Notes: generated by a model from the letters alone, not told the origin. A stretch of 64,000 bases of DNA from Nonomuraea fuscirosea (GCF_003001935.1 NZ_PVNG01000002.1:310001-374000); one strand, 5' to 3'; counted from the stretch's first letter, positions 13,143 to 21,802 are shown. Numbers and translations are program-made.

Positions 13143-13814
13143 GTGCGAGTTCGGGCGTTCATGGCCGGTCTGGCCACAGTGGCGATGCTGGCCGGTTGCG
13201 GCGGGCTGGAAGCGCAGTCGTCGGGAGGCGGCAAGAGCTCGAAGACGGACTCGGCCGCGATCGCCGACGCCCGCGACAAGCTGGCCAGGCTGGACGTCAA
13301 GGGCCGCGCGCCCAAGACGGGCTTCGACCGCGACGAGTTCGGCCCGGCCTGGTCCGACGTCGATCACAACGGCTGCGACACCCGTAACGACATCCTCAAG
13401 CGCGACCTGGAGGACGAGACGTTCAAGTCGGGCACTCACGACTGCATCGTGCTCACCGGCACGCTCGACGACCCGTACAGCGGCAAGACGATCAAGTTCA
13501 AGCGCGGCCAGAGCACCAGCACGGCCGTCCAGATCGACCACCTGATCCCGCTGTCGGACGCCTGGCAGAAGGGCGCGCAGCAGTGGACGGACGCCAAGCG
13601 CAAGGAGTTCGCCAACGACCCGATCAACCTCATGGCCGTGGACGGCCCGCTGAACGGGCAGAAGAGCGACTCCGACGCCGCCACCTGGCTGCCGCCGCGC
13701 AAGGCCTACCGGTGCACCTACATCGCCAAGCAGATCGACGTGAAGGCGAAGTACAAGCTGTGGGTGACCTCGGCGGAGAAGGACGCCATGAAGGGCATCC
13801 TGGACAGCTGCTGA
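13143..13814 (+). CDS. Secreted HNH/DUF1524-type nuclease-like lipoprotein
   Basis: This 223-residue protein starts MRVRAFMAGLATVAMLAGCGG, a signal with lipobox LAGC, so it is probably a lipoprotein or exported. GTG 13143 is chosen because GGGGAG at 13132-13137 is well spaced. The mature part matches the DUF1524/GmrSD C-terminal HNH fold: IDHLIPLSDAW with the catalytic DH pair, then NDPINLMAVDGPLNGQKSD and the basic WLPPRKAYRC. Nuclease activity is inferred from the family. It precedes another exported nuclease-fold protein by 33 bp, suggesting a two-gene unit for extracellular nucleic-acid breakdown. Paired Cys residues could form disulfides. Confidence 0.87.
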   Translation: MRVRAFMAGLATVAMLAGCGGLEAQSSGGGKSSKTDSAAIADARDKLARLDVKGRAPKTGFDRDEFGPAWSDVDHNGCDTRNDILKRDLEDETFKSGTHDCIVLTGTLDDPYSGKTIKFKRGQSTSTAVQIDHLIPLSDAWQKGAQQWTDAKRKEFANDPINLMAVDGPLNGQKSDSDAATWLPPRKAYRCTYIAKQIDVKAKYKLWVTSAEKDAMKGILDSC

Positions 13815-13847
13815 CTTCACGAGAAAGGCTACGTAAGATCACGAAAT

Positions 13848-14636
13848 ATGCGAGTGACTCAGCGTAGCCAGGTGACCGTCGCGTTAGTCCTCATCGCCAC
13901 CGCCCTCCCGACCGTCCAGAGCGCTCAGGCCAGGGCCGTCAACGTCGTCGTCCTCGACTGGAACATCCACGGCGAGGACGCCGACATGAAGGCCATCGCC
14001 AAGGTGGTCAAGGACAGCGGGGCGAACGTCGTCACGCTCCAGGAGATCCACCGTCGGCCCGGCGCCGACCAGGTCCGCGAACTGGCCGACGCGCTCGGCT
14101 GGGACATCACGGCCAACGCCCACTTCGGCGCGGGCGACGACGTCGGGCCCTGTGACGATCCGCAACCGGGCAAGGCGGGCAACGCGATCCTGTCGTCGTA
14201 CCGGATCGCCGAACGGGTGACGCTGCCGCTGTCGAACTTCGCCACCTGCCCCGTCAACCGCTCCATGGCCGGCGTCAAGCTCGACCTCGGCGGCGGCGCG
14301 CAGGTCAGGGTGTTCACCACGCATCTGTCGCCCGGCCTGTCGGCGACCTCGGTCAGCCGCCGCGAGGCCCAGGCCGCCAAGGTGCTGGCCTACTTCGGCA
14401 CCAGGACCGGCGTGATCCTCACCGGCGACTTCAACGCGCCGCCCGGCGACGCGCTGTCCAAGCGGTTCGTGAGCGCCGGTTGGACGGACACCGGCGCCAG
14501 GTACGCCAACAAGCCCACCCACGGCGACGCCCGCATCGACTACGTCTACACCCGGGGGATCACGACGACCAGCGGGTCCGTGCTGCCGTCCACCCTGTCC
14601 GACCACCGCCCGCTGGTCATGAGGATGGTCCGCTGA
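13848..14636 (+). CDS. Secreted endonuclease/exonuclease/phosphatase family protein
   Basis: This 262-residue protein has a signal peptide: basic start, hydrophobic VALVLIATALPTV and a probable cut after AQA near residue 28. The mature part carries the EEP (DNase I-like) motifs in order: LDWNIHGED, VVTLQEIHR with the metal-binding Glu, GDFNAPPGD, RIDYVYTRG and SDHRPLVMRM with the terminal catalytic Asp-His. Members cleave nucleic acid, inositol phosphates or sphingomyelin; the substrate is not readable here. A GAGAAAGG-like ribosome-binding site precedes ATG 13848. The neighbouring DUF1524 lipoprotein favours a nuclease role, which is inference. Confidence 0.88.
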   Translation: MRVTQRSQVTVALVLIATALPTVQSAQARAVNVVVLDWNIHGEDADMKAIAKVVKDSGANVVTLQEIHRRPGADQVRELADALGWDITANAHFGAGDDVGPCDDPQPGKAGNAILSSYRIAERVTLPLSNFATCPVNRSMAGVKLDLGGGAQVRVFTTHLSPGLSATSVSRREAQAAKVLAYFGTRTGVILTGDFNAPPGDALSKRFVSAGWTDTGARYANKPTHGDARIDYVYTRGITTTSGSVLPSTLSDHRPLVMRMVR

Positions 14637-14700
14637 CCCCGTCCCGCCGACGTCCCGCCGATGACGCCCCGCTGATTCCGGCCTGCCGTGGTGTGGTGAT

Positions 14701-14716
14701 GCCGCTGCGAAGCGGC
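14701..14716 (+). terminator. Hairpin after the EEP gene (weak terminator candidate)
   Basis: GCCGCT and AGCGGC form a perfect 6-bp stem closed by the stable GNRA tetraloop GCGA, 65 bp after the EEP stop. No T-run follows, so an intrinsic terminator is only possible. Confidence 0.35.
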
Positions 14717-14809
14717 GCCCATCTGGATTTCATCCGCCTGTCATGGAGCCTGACGCGGGCCTGCGCCAGGCTCGGGGCAGGCGGTCCTTCGAATCGGGAT
14801 GGGCAGGTC

Positions 14810-16195
14810 ATGTTCGGGGCAGGCGAGGCGGGCTGGGCGGCACAAGGAGCCGGCGACGCGACGGTGGCGGCACTGCGTGACGTCGCCGGGGCGGACCTCT
14901 ACCGGCGCAACGCGTTCCGGATCACCGGAGTCTCCACGTACGCGAACCGGCGCGCCGTACGGGAGCGCAGGCAGCGCGTCGGCACCGCGCTCCAGGTGGG
15001 CGCGGACCTCGACCTCGGTCACGCGCTGCCCGTCGGGCCCGGCGAGGTGCGCGCCGCCTTCGACCGGCTGCTCGACGACCCCCGCAGAAGGCTGGTCGAC
15101 GAGCTGTTCTGGCTCTGGGACACCGACGACGCCACCTGCGCGTGCGTCAAGTCCCTGCACGCCGACCACGACGAGGCGGTACGCGCCCACTGCGCCGCGC
15201 TCGACCGGGAGGCCGACGACCCCGGGCCGATCGATCCCGAGCTGAAGAGGCTGTGGGAGTCGGCCGCCGAGTCCTGGCAGGCCGTGCTGCGCCGGGCCGC
15301 GTTCTGGGACCACGTCCGCCACCGGGTCGCCGCGCTGGACGACCGGCAGCTCGACGAGTCCGCCGTGGACGGGCTGCGCCAGGAGTTCGCGACCGCGCTG
15401 CTGCGGCCGATCACCGACCTGGCCGGCCGGAACCAGCGGGACCAGGCGCGCCTCGCGAGTCTGGCCCGCCGCTGGCCGGCGCCGTCGGTCGCGATCGACG
15501 ACCAGTTGGAGACGGTGGCCGCACCGCGCTACGAGGCGGCGCGCACGGGCCTGGCGACGGCGAACGACCGGCTGCAGGAGGGCGACACCGCGCTGGCGGC
15601 TGCGACGGTCTACACGGATGTGCTGCCCGAGCTGCGCCGGCTGGACATCGTGGTGCCCCGCGACCGGCACCGCCGCACCGCCGGCGTGCACAACGACACC
15701 GCGATCCTGCTCAACAACTGCGCCATGATCCTGATGGAGCACACCGGGCCCGCGTCGGAGGCGACGGCGCGCAAATGGCTGACCACGGCTCTCGACCTGA
15801 GCTCCGACTCCTTCACCAAGGACGCCATCGAGCTGAACGAGCAGCAGGTGACCGAGCTCGTGGACACCTTCAACCGGATCACGTACGAGGCCGAGTCCCT
15901 GAAGGCCGGCTACGGGCCGGCCGTGGCCGACAGGTTCCTGCTGGAGCTGCGGCAGCAGGCGGCCGGCACGCCGGGCGAGGCGATGATCGACAAGCTGCGC
16001 CGCGACCTCGGCACCGACCGGGGCGGGTACGCGGCCGTGGCGGCTCCCCGGCGCCGCCGCACCGGGCTCAAGCTCGCCTTCTGGGCGGTCCTGGTGGCGG
16101 GCGGGATCTTCCTGCTGAACCAGTGCTCGGCCGGCTCCTCCGACACCGCGGCCCCCGCCGTCGGGCGACCGGCCGCCGCGGCACAGAGCTGGTGA
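14810..16195 (+). CDS. J-domain-like membrane-anchored protein of the Hsp70 operon
   Basis: The product is 461 residues. The first ~110 residues resemble degenerate J-domain-like modules that accompany bacterial Hsp70 operons: LYRRNAFRITGVSTYANRRAVRERR, then PGEVRAAFDRLLDDPRRRLVDELFWLW. No HPD tripeptide is visible, so it may not stimulate Hsp70 classically. The middle is long, helical and charged. A single membrane segment near residues 420-440 (LAFWAVLVAGGIFLLNQ) is followed by a short Ala/Pro tail, so the helical part should face the cytoplasm. The frame is open far upstream. ATG 14810 is preferred for its GGCAGG site, with ATG 14699 as the alternative. It leads the operon, 9 bp before the kinase gene. 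Confidence 0.75.
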   Translation: MFGAGEAGWAAQGAGDATVAALRDVAGADLYRRNAFRITGVSTYANRRAVRERRQRVGTALQVGADLDLGHALPVGPGEVRAAFDRLLDDPRRRLVDELFWLWDTDDATCACVKSLHADHDEAVRAHCAALDREADDPGPIDPELKRLWESAAESWQAVLRRAAFWDHVRHRVAALDDRQLDESAVDGLRQEFATALLRPITDLAGRNQRDQARLASLARRWPAPSVAIDDQLETVAAPRYEAARTGLATANDRLQEGDTALAAATVYTDVLPELRRLDIVVPRDRHRRTAGVHNDTAILLNNCAMILMEHTGPASEATARKWLTTALDLSSDSFTKDAIELNEQQVTELVDTFNRITYEAESLKAGYGPAVADRFLLELRQQAAGTPGEAMIDKLRRDLGTDRGGYAAVAAPRRRRTGLKLAFWAVLVAGGIFLLNQCSAGSSDTAAPAVGRPAAAAQSW

Positions 16196-16204
16196 GGCGG
16201 GACG

Positions 16205-17218
16205 ATGGCGCTGCTCAACAGCGGTGACCGGGTCACCGGCACCCTCGTGATCGACCGGCTGCTCGGCGAGGGCTCGTTCGCCGAGGTGCACCGCGTGCGG
16301 CACGAGCACCTGGGGCTGCAGGCGATGAAGCTGTTCAAGCGGATCGCCTCGCTGGAGGAGACGCACCGGATGCTGGACGAGGCCCGGCTGCTGTCCACGC
16401 TCGGCCACGCCAACATCGTCCGGCTCTTCGACGCCGGCACCGTGCGGACGCCGGAGGGGCTGCGCGGCTTCTTCACGATGGAGTACGTCCCCGGCGGCAG
16501 CCTGGAGACCCTGACCGCCGCCTACCCGCGCGGGATCCCCACGGACCTCGTGGTGCGGGTGACGGAGCAGATGGCGGGCGGGCTCGCGCTCGCCCACGAG
16601 CAGGACCCGCCCGTCGTGCACCGCGACCTCACCCCGGCCAACGTGCTGATCGGCTACGAGGGCGGCGACATTCGGGTGCGGGTCAGCGACTTCGGCCTGG
16701 CCAGGCGGGCCGACCCGGTCACCCGCATGGCCAGCGGGCGGGGCACGATCGTGTTCATGGCCCCCGAGGTGCTGGGCTATCTGGGTCACTCGTGCGCGAG
16801 CGACGTGTGGTCGGTCGGGGCGATCGCGTACCTGCTGCTCACCGGTTATCTGCCGTACGGGGAGGGACTCGGCCTGGCCCGGTTCGACCGGCCGCTGCTG
16901 CCGCCCAGCAGGTACAACGACGAGGTGGACCGCGGTCTCGACGAGATCGTCATGGCCACGCTCGCGCTCGACCCGCGCCACCGTCCGGCCACGGCCGGCG
17001 AGCTCGCCGCCGCCCTGCGCGAGCGGCGCGCGTCCGTGGCGGGCCCGCCGGACGAGCGCGCCCGCCGGATCGCCGCCGAGGCGCTGCGCCTGCACCGCGT
17101 CCCCGGGCAACTGGCCCGCGCCACCGCACTCATGGAGGAAGCCGTCGAACTGTGGCCGCCCCTGCGCGAACTCCACCGGTCCCGGCTCGCGCTCTGGCGG
17201 CGGGGGGTGGTCCTGTGA
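16205..17218 (+). CDS. Soluble Hanks-type serine/threonine protein kinase
   Basis: This 337-residue kinase has the key motifs: glycine loop GEGSFAEV, ATP-anchoring Lys42 (AMKLF), catalytic Asp141 in HRDLTPANVL, Asp162 of DFG in VSDFGLARR, and MAPEVL. The GRGTIVFMAPE segment is a typical activation loop. The catalytic set is therefore complete. No membrane segment or extracellular sensor follows the kinase domain. About 60 residues of helical tail end the protein. Unlike PknB-type kinases it must sense something cytoplasmic or be recruited. It overlaps the next gene by GTGA, implying co-translation with the GrpE-like and Hsp70 genes. The operon partners are plausible substrates, which is inference. 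Confidence 0.92.
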   Translation: MALLNSGDRVTGTLVIDRLLGEGSFAEVHRVRHEHLGLQAMKLFKRIASLEETHRMLDEARLLSTLGHANIVRLFDAGTVRTPEGLRGFFTMEYVPGGSLETLTAAYPRGIPTDLVVRVTEQMAGGLALAHEQDPPVVHRDLTPANVLIGYEGGDIRVRVSDFGLARRADPVTRMASGRGTIVFMAPEVLGYLGHSCASDVWSVGAIAYLLLTGYLPYGEGLGLARFDRPLLPPSRYNDEVDRGLDEIVMATLALDPRHRPATAGELAAALRERRASVAGPPDERARRIAAEALRLHRVPGQLARATALMEEAVELWPPLRELHRSRLALWRRGVVL

Positions 17219-17700
17219 ACCGCCGTACGTTCCGGGAGGAGCTCGGGCAGTTGTGTCACCATCGGGCCTTCCGCATCCCGCCGCCCTTCTGGGACGAACC
17301 CGTCATGGCGCAGCTCGCCGCGCTGCTCGACGCCCCGCGACCGCCGGAACCGCTGGACGAGAAGTCGCTCGCCACCGCGGCCACCCACCTGTGGCGGGCC
17401 GAGCGCAGGCTGGCCGCGCCCGGTGCGGACGCCGCCGGCCGGCAGACCGCCCGCCACCTGCGCACGACCCGCGCCGCGCTGGCCGAGGCCGGACTGGTCC
17501 TCCAGGACCACGACGGCGAGGCGTTCCACTCCGGCCGCTCCATCGAGGTCCTGCTGTTCCAGGACGACCCGTCGCTCAGCGCGGAGACGGTCCTGGAGAC
17601 CGTGCGGCCCTCGATCTACCTGCGGGAGCGGCACATCCAGCTGGGCCAGGTGATCGTCGGCCGCCCCACCCGAGAAGACCTGAGGAACGGACATGCGTGA
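17215..17700 (+). CDS. GrpE-like small protein (possible Hsp70 nucleotide-exchange factor)
   Basis: This 161-residue protein has a helical first ~95 residues and a short beta-like end. The end, GLVLQDHDGEAFHSGRSIE followed by ETVRPSIYLRERHIQLGQV and IVGRP, runs parallel to the C-terminal head of GrpE (a D-G-x-x-F turn, then the V-L-x-x-G-Y-x-L-x-x-R-x-L-x-x-A-x-V-x-V pattern). This likeness is by eye and weak in identity. GTG 17215 overlaps the kinase stop, and the 3' end overlaps the hsp70 start by 8 bp. Its position directly before an Hsp70 gene supports a nucleotide-exchange role. It could equally be an unrelated adaptor. Confidence 0.6.
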   Translation: MNRRTFREELGQLCHHRAFRIPPPFWDEPVMAQLAALLDAPRPPEPLDEKSLATAATHLWRAERRLAAPGADAAGRQTARHLRTTRAALAEAGLVLQDHDGEAFHSGRSIEVLLFQDDPSLSAETVLETVRPSIYLRERHIQLGQVIVGRPTREDLRNGHA

Positions 17701-20161
17701 CACCATCGACTTCGGCATCGACCTCGGCACCACCAACAGCGCCATCGCCGTGGCGGACGACGACACCGTCACCGTGATCAAGAACAACGACGGCTGGGAC
17801 ACCACGCCCTCGGCCGTCTGGATGCCGAAGCCGGACCTCGTCCACGTCGGCCGGCGGGCACGGGAGCGGGTGGAGAGCGACCCGGAGAACGCGGCGGCGG
17901 AGTTCAAGCTGGAGATGGGGCTGGCCGACGCGCGCACGAGCTTCGCCAGGGCCGGGGTGCGGCTGTCGCCGCCGCAGCTGTCGGCCGAGGTGCTCAAGTC
18001 GCTGCGCGCCGACGCGGCCCACCACACCGGCACCCCGCCGGACGCCGCCGTGATCACCGTGCCGGCCGCGTTCACGCTGAACCAGAACAAGGCCACCACC
18101 GACGCCGCCCTGCTGGCCGGCTTCACCACGGCCTGCCCGCTGGTGCAGGAGCCGACCGCGGCGGCGTTCGCGTACGGGTTCGACGACGCCGACGAGCGGG
18201 CGTACTGGATGGTGTTCGACTTCGGCGGCGGCACCTTCGACGCGGCGGTGGTCAGCAAGCGTGACGGGGACCTGCGGGTGCTCGACCACTCGGGGGACCC
18301 GTACCTGGGCGGCAAGCTGATCGACTGGGCGCTGGTGGAGCGGATCCTGGCCCCGGCCGCCGCCCGCGAGCTCGGGCTGGAGGAGTTTCGCCGGGACAAC
18401 CCCAGATGGCGCTACAACTTCGCCAAGCTGAAGGCCGCCGCCGAGGAGGCGAAGATCCTGCTGTCCAGGATGGACCAGGCGGACCTCCTCGTCGACCTGA
18501 CGGGCGCGGACGGCGGCAGCGAGACCTTCGAGTACACGCTGCGCCGTGGCGAGCTCGACGCGACCGCCGAACCGTTCTACGAGCGGGCGATCAACCTGTG
18601 CCGCAGGGCGCTCAAGGAGGCGGCGCTGGGCCCGGCCGACATCGACCGGCTGCTCCTGGTCGGCGGCGTCACCCTGTCGCCGGGGCTGCGGGAGCGGCTC
18701 GCCGACCCGCGGCACGGCCTGGGCATCGAGCTCGACGTGAGCCTCGACCCCACGACGGTGGTCGCCCGCGGCGCGGCCGTCTTCGCCGCCACCCTGCGCC
18801 GGCCGCGGACGCAGACCAGGGTCGAGGGCGAGTTCGCGGTCGATCTGGCATACGAGCCCATCGTCACCACGACCAGGCCCACCGTCGCCGGCCGGGTGAG
18901 CGGGCCGGCCACCGGCTGGGGCGGCCACTCGGTCACGCTGAGCAACCCCGAGGGGCGGCCGCCGTTCACCACCGGCAGGATCCCGCTCAGCGACACCGGC
19001 CACTTCGTCACCGAGGTGGACATCGACAAGGGCAGGACCTCGCGCTTCCGCGTCGAGCTGATCGACGACCGGGGCGCGCCCCGGCCGCTCACGCCGGACA
19101 CGCTGTCGATCAAGCACGGCGAGGTCGAGTTCGGCGGGGTGCGGCTGGCGCACTCGCTCGGCATCCAGCTCGCCGACAGGGCCTTCGCGCCGATGTTGCG
19201 CAAGGGCGTCACACTGCCGACGTCCGTACGCGAGGTGTTCCACACCGCCGCCGCGCTGCGCCGCTCCGACGCCGACGCGGTCATCCGCATCCCGGTGCTG
19301 CAGGGCGAGCGCAGCAGGGGCGAGCGCAACCGCGTGGTCGGCCAGCTGGAGATCCGGCCCAAGGACGTCACGATCGACCTGCCGCCGGGGACGGAGGTGG
19401 AGGTCACCTTCGAGGTCGACGCCTCCAGCCTGGTCACGGTGGTGGCGGACGTGCCGCTGGTGCAGACCCAGTTCGAGGGCGAGATCAACCTGAGCGACGT
19501 ACGCATACCGGACGCGGAGGTGCTGGAGACGCTGCTCGCCGAGACCGAGCGGCGCCTGGACACGCTGCGCGGGACGGCCTCGTCGGGAGGCTCGTCCGAC
19601 GTCGCCGGCCGGCTGGCCAGGATCGAGGCGGAGGGCACCGTCACGACCGCCCGCGAGCAGGTGCGCGCGGCCCGGGTCGACGTCGGCGCGGCGGCCACGG
19701 CGGAGGAGCGGCTGCGCGAGCTGCAGGCGGAGCTGGACGACGTCGAGGACGCCGCGCTGCTGCCCGCGCTCGCTGAGGAGCTGGACGGGCTGCTGGACGA
19801 GGCGGACCGGCTCGTGGACGTGCTCGGCGACCCCGCCGACCGCGTGGAGCTGGCCGGGCTGCGCGGGCGCTCGCGCGAGGCGATCAGAGCGCGGGACATC
19901 GCGGCCGTACGCGCCCAGATCGACCGGGCCGGGCGGCTGCTGATGGAGCTGGAACGGCGTAGCCCGGACTGGCCGGTCACCCTGTTCCAGGGGCTGCGGG
20001 AGATGCTGGAGCCCTCTGGAGGGGCCCAGGCGCTGATCCAGGAGGGCGAGCGGGCCATCGCCGCCGGCGACCGGCCGGGGCTCGACGGGGTGAACCAGCG
20101 GATGATCCGCATGCTGCCGAAGGGCGAGCAGGACAAGATCATCGGCCTGGTCAGGCGATGA
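17693..20161 (+). CDS. Hsp70-family protein with extended C-terminus
   Basis: This 822-residue Hsp70 relative has a complete actin-like ATPase: GIDLGTTNSAIAV (residues 8-20), EPTAAAFAYG, VFDFGGGTFDAAVV and LLVGGVTLSPGLRERL. A region resembling the beta substrate domain follows (DLPPGTEVEVTFEVDASS near residue 570). The last ~200 residues are helical and Glu/Arg/Ala-rich. Standard DnaK is about 610-640 residues and ends in a Gly/Asp/Glu-rich tail; this one lacks such a tail and is much longer, so it is a specialised homologue and not housekeeping DnaK. ATG 17693 lies inside the GrpE-like gene and its stop overlaps the next start. A stretch near residues 380-480 looks like an added beta domain. 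Confidence 0.93.
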   Translation: MRDTIDFGIDLGTTNSAIAVADDDTVTVIKNNDGWDTTPSAVWMPKPDLVHVGRRARERVESDPENAAAEFKLEMGLADARTSFARAGVRLSPPQLSAEVLKSLRADAAHHTGTPPDAAVITVPAAFTLNQNKATTDAALLAGFTTACPLVQEPTAAAFAYGFDDADERAYWMVFDFGGGTFDAAVVSKRDGDLRVLDHSGDPYLGGKLIDWALVERILAPAAARELGLEEFRRDNPRWRYNFAKLKAAAEEAKILLSRMDQADLLVDLTGADGGSETFEYTLRRGELDATAEPFYERAINLCRRALKEAALGPADIDRLLLVGGVTLSPGLRERLADPRHGLGIELDVSLDPTTVVARGAAVFAATLRRPRTQTRVEGEFAVDLAYEPIVTTTRPTVAGRVSGPATGWGGHSVTLSNPEGRPPFTTGRIPLSDTGHFVTEVDIDKGRTSRFRVELIDDRGAPRPLTPDTLSIKHGEVEFGGVRLAHSLGIQLADRAFAPMLRKGVTLPTSVREVFHTAAALRRSDADAVIRIPVLQGERSRGERNRVVGQLEIRPKDVTIDLPPGTEVEVTFEVDASSLVTVVADVPLVQTQFEGEINLSDVRIPDAEVLETLLAETERRLDTLRGTASSGGSSDVAGRLARIEAEGTVTTAREQVRAARVDVGAAATAEERLRELQAELDDVEDAALLPALAEELDGLLDEADRLVDVLGDPADRVELAGLRGRSREAIRARDIAAVRAQIDRAGRLLMELERRSPDWPVTLFQGLREMLEPSGGAQALIQEGERAIAAGDRPGLDGVNQRMIRMLPKGEQDKIIGLVRR

Positions 20162-21264
20162 ACGAGGCCCTGCGCACCCGCCTGACCCTCGACCGCGCCC
20201 GCGCCGCCGCCCGCACCGGCGACCTGGACACCGCCCTCCGCCTGCTGGACAAGCTGGACCCGACGGCCGCCGACGCCCCGGACCAGACGGGGACGGGGAC
20301 GGGTGCCGCAGCGGATCCGGCATCGGATCCGGCATCGCCTTCGGCGCCGGATTCTGTGCCGGATTCTGTGCCGGATTCTGGGCCGGATTCTGCGCCGGGC
20401 GCCGCGTCGAGCGCTGTGGCGGTGCTGGATCTGCGGGCTCGGGTGCACGCGCAGCGTGGGGAGCTGGCCGAGGCGGATCGGTGCTGGGCCGCCGTGCAGG
20501 AACTGTCGCCCGGCGACGCGGCGGCGGCCGAGGGGCGGCGCACGATCGCGCGGATCACCGCGGGTCGCCGCCGGATGCGGCCGCTCGTCCGTCCGGGCCG
20601 GGCCGTGCTGGCCGCCGCGGCGGTGACGGCCGTGGTGCTGGCCGGCGGTGCTGTGGTGGCGCTGGGGGCGGCTGGGCGGGGCGCGGGGGCGCCCGCCTCG
20701 CCGGTACGGGCCGACGCCCTGGCCGGCCGGGTGGCCGCCCTGGAGGCCGCCCTTGAGACCGAACGCACGGCGCTGGGGAGGGAACGCGCGGCGGTCGAGC
20801 GGGAGCGGGCGGAACTGGCCGCCGCCGAGGAGCGCCGCGCCGCCGCCACAGACCGCCTCGACGCGGGGCTCGCCGCCATCGCCGGACGGCTCTCCATGCC
20901 GGGCGTCACGGTACGGCGCCGCTCCCAGGACGTGTACGTACGCTTCGACACGGGCCTGTTCCCGCGCAGCGCGGACGTCAGCCCCCGAGGGAGGGCACTG
21001 CTGCGCGGGCTGGGCCGCAGGATGGCGGGCATGGACGTGCGGATCACGGTCGTGGGCCACGCGCTGCCGGTGCCCGGCGGCCGGACGCGCGGCGGCTCGG
21101 TGGTCGCCCTGGGCCGCGCCCTGGTGGCGGCCCGCCACCTGGCGGAGGGCGGCGGCCTGCCGCGCACGTCGTTCACGCTCGTCAGCGCCGACCAGTCGGA
21201 CGACCCGCACCGGCAGCCCCCGAGAAACCGCACGGTCACCCTGCGGATCACGCCCCAGGGGTGA
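20158..21264 (+). CDS. Membrane protein with TPR-like N-terminus, coiled coil and OmpA/MotB-like C-terminus
   Basis: This 368-residue protein has four parts. Residues 1-~130 are TPR-like helices (ARAAARTGDLDTALRLLDKL) interrupted by a Pro/Asp/Ser repeat at about 40-80. A membrane span lies near 148-172 (AVLAAAAVTAVVLAGGAVVAL). An Ala/Glu/Arg coiled coil covers about 180-240. The C-terminal ~120 residues resemble OmpA/MotB domains (YVRFDTGLFPRSADVSPRG, ITVVGHALPVPGG, LGRALVAARHL, NRTVTLRI). That domain would lie outside the membrane and might contact peptidoglycan, although the actinobacterial fit is untested. It overlaps hsp70 by ATGA and ends the operon, so it may tether the chaperone to the envelope. 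Confidence 0.8.
   Translation: MNEALRTRLTLDRARAAARTGDLDTALRLLDKLDPTAADAPDQTGTGTGAAADPASDPASPSAPDSVPDSVPDSGPDSAPGAASSAVAVLDLRARVHAQRGELAEADRCWAAVQELSPGDAAAAEGRRTIARITAGRRRMRPLVRPGRAVLAAAAVTAVVLAGGAVVALGAAGRGAGAPASPVRADALAGRVAALEAALETERTALGRERAAVERERAELAAAEERRAAATDRLDAGLAAIAGRLSMPGVTVRRRSQDVYVRFDTGLFPRSADVSPRGRALLRGLGRRMAGMDVRITVVGHALPVPGGRTRGGSVVALGRALVAARHLAEGGGLPRTSFTLVSADQSDDPHRQPPRNRTVTLRITPQG
20347..20394 (+). repeat. 12-bp in-frame repeats in the OmpA-like gene (PDSx unit)
   Basis: Four near-identical 12-bp units (CCGGATTCTGTG and variants) encode PDSV, PDSV, PDSG, PDSA between two TPR-like helices. A related GGATCCGGCATC pair lies just upstream at about 20313-20338. The insertion is in frame. 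Confidence 0.85.
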
Positions 21265-21338
21265 CGCGGGCCGGGCACGGGAGCCCCGGCCCGTCATGAG
21301 GCGGATCGGACAAGAGGACGCCCGGCTCCACGACGAAG

Positions 21339-21399
21339 CGGGCCGGGCATGAGGACGCCGGCCCGCGATGACACGGGCCGGGCATGAGGACGCCGGCCC
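21339..21399. terminator. Duplicated hairpin between convergent genes (bidirectional terminator candidate)
   Basis: A 26-bp sequence beginning CGGGCCGGGCATGAGGACG occurs twice at a 35-bp pitch (21339-21364 and 21374-21399). Each copy folds as GGGCCGG pairing with CCGGCCC around an 11-nt loop. A diverged third copy lies near 21267-21300. The position between the end of the chaperone operon and the oppositely directed PepSY gene fits a two-way terminator. There is no T-run. Confidence 0.5.
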
Positions 21400-21436
21400 A
21401 CCTGGAGGCGGGCCGGCGTGGCTGGGGGAAGAGGGA

Positions 21437-21778
21437 TCAGTCGTCGTCGTCACCGTCGTGGTCGTCGTCCCGGTCGTTCCTGTCGATCTCGTTCTTGACG
21501 ACCTTGCCCGAGGCCGCGTCCACCTTCACCTCGTGACGCTCCGAGCCCTTGGTCAGCTCCAGCTCCCAGACGTCCGCCCGGGTGCCCTGGCTGTCGAAGT
21601 CGAGCTCGCTGACCCACGCGCCGGGCACGGTCTTGTGCGCGATCTCGATGGCCTGCTCGGCCGTGACCTTGGGGGCGGCGGGGGCGGCGGACGTGGTGGC
21701 CGCGTAGGCGGCGCCACCGCCACCGATCAGCGCGACGACTCCGGCACCTGCGACGATGAACTTCTTCGTGATCTGCAT
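21437..21778 (-). CDS. Exported PepSY-domain protein
   Basis: This 113-residue protein has a signal peptide (KKFIVAGAGVVALIGGGGAAYA, probable cut near residue 27) and one PepSY domain: AEQAIEIAHKTVPGAWVSELDFD, then VWELELTKGSERHEVKVDAASGKVV. It ends in an Asp/His-rich acidic tail (DDDHDGDDDD) that could bind cations. PepSY proteins are extracytoplasmic and often accompany two-component systems or protease control. The gene lies directly downstream of the histidine kinase gene on the same strand, but has its own promoter region with three 11-bp-spaced half-sites. It is therefore a likely target of the neighbouring response regulator. Confidence 0.9.
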   Translation of the reverse strand: MQITKKFIVAGAGVVALIGGGGAAYAATTSAAPAAPKVTAEQAIEIAHKTVPGAWVSELDFDSQGTRADVWELELTKGSERHEVKVDAASGKVVKNEIDRNDRDDDHDGDDDD

Positions 21779-21802
21779 GACTCCACGAAACCGCGAAGCC
21801 CG

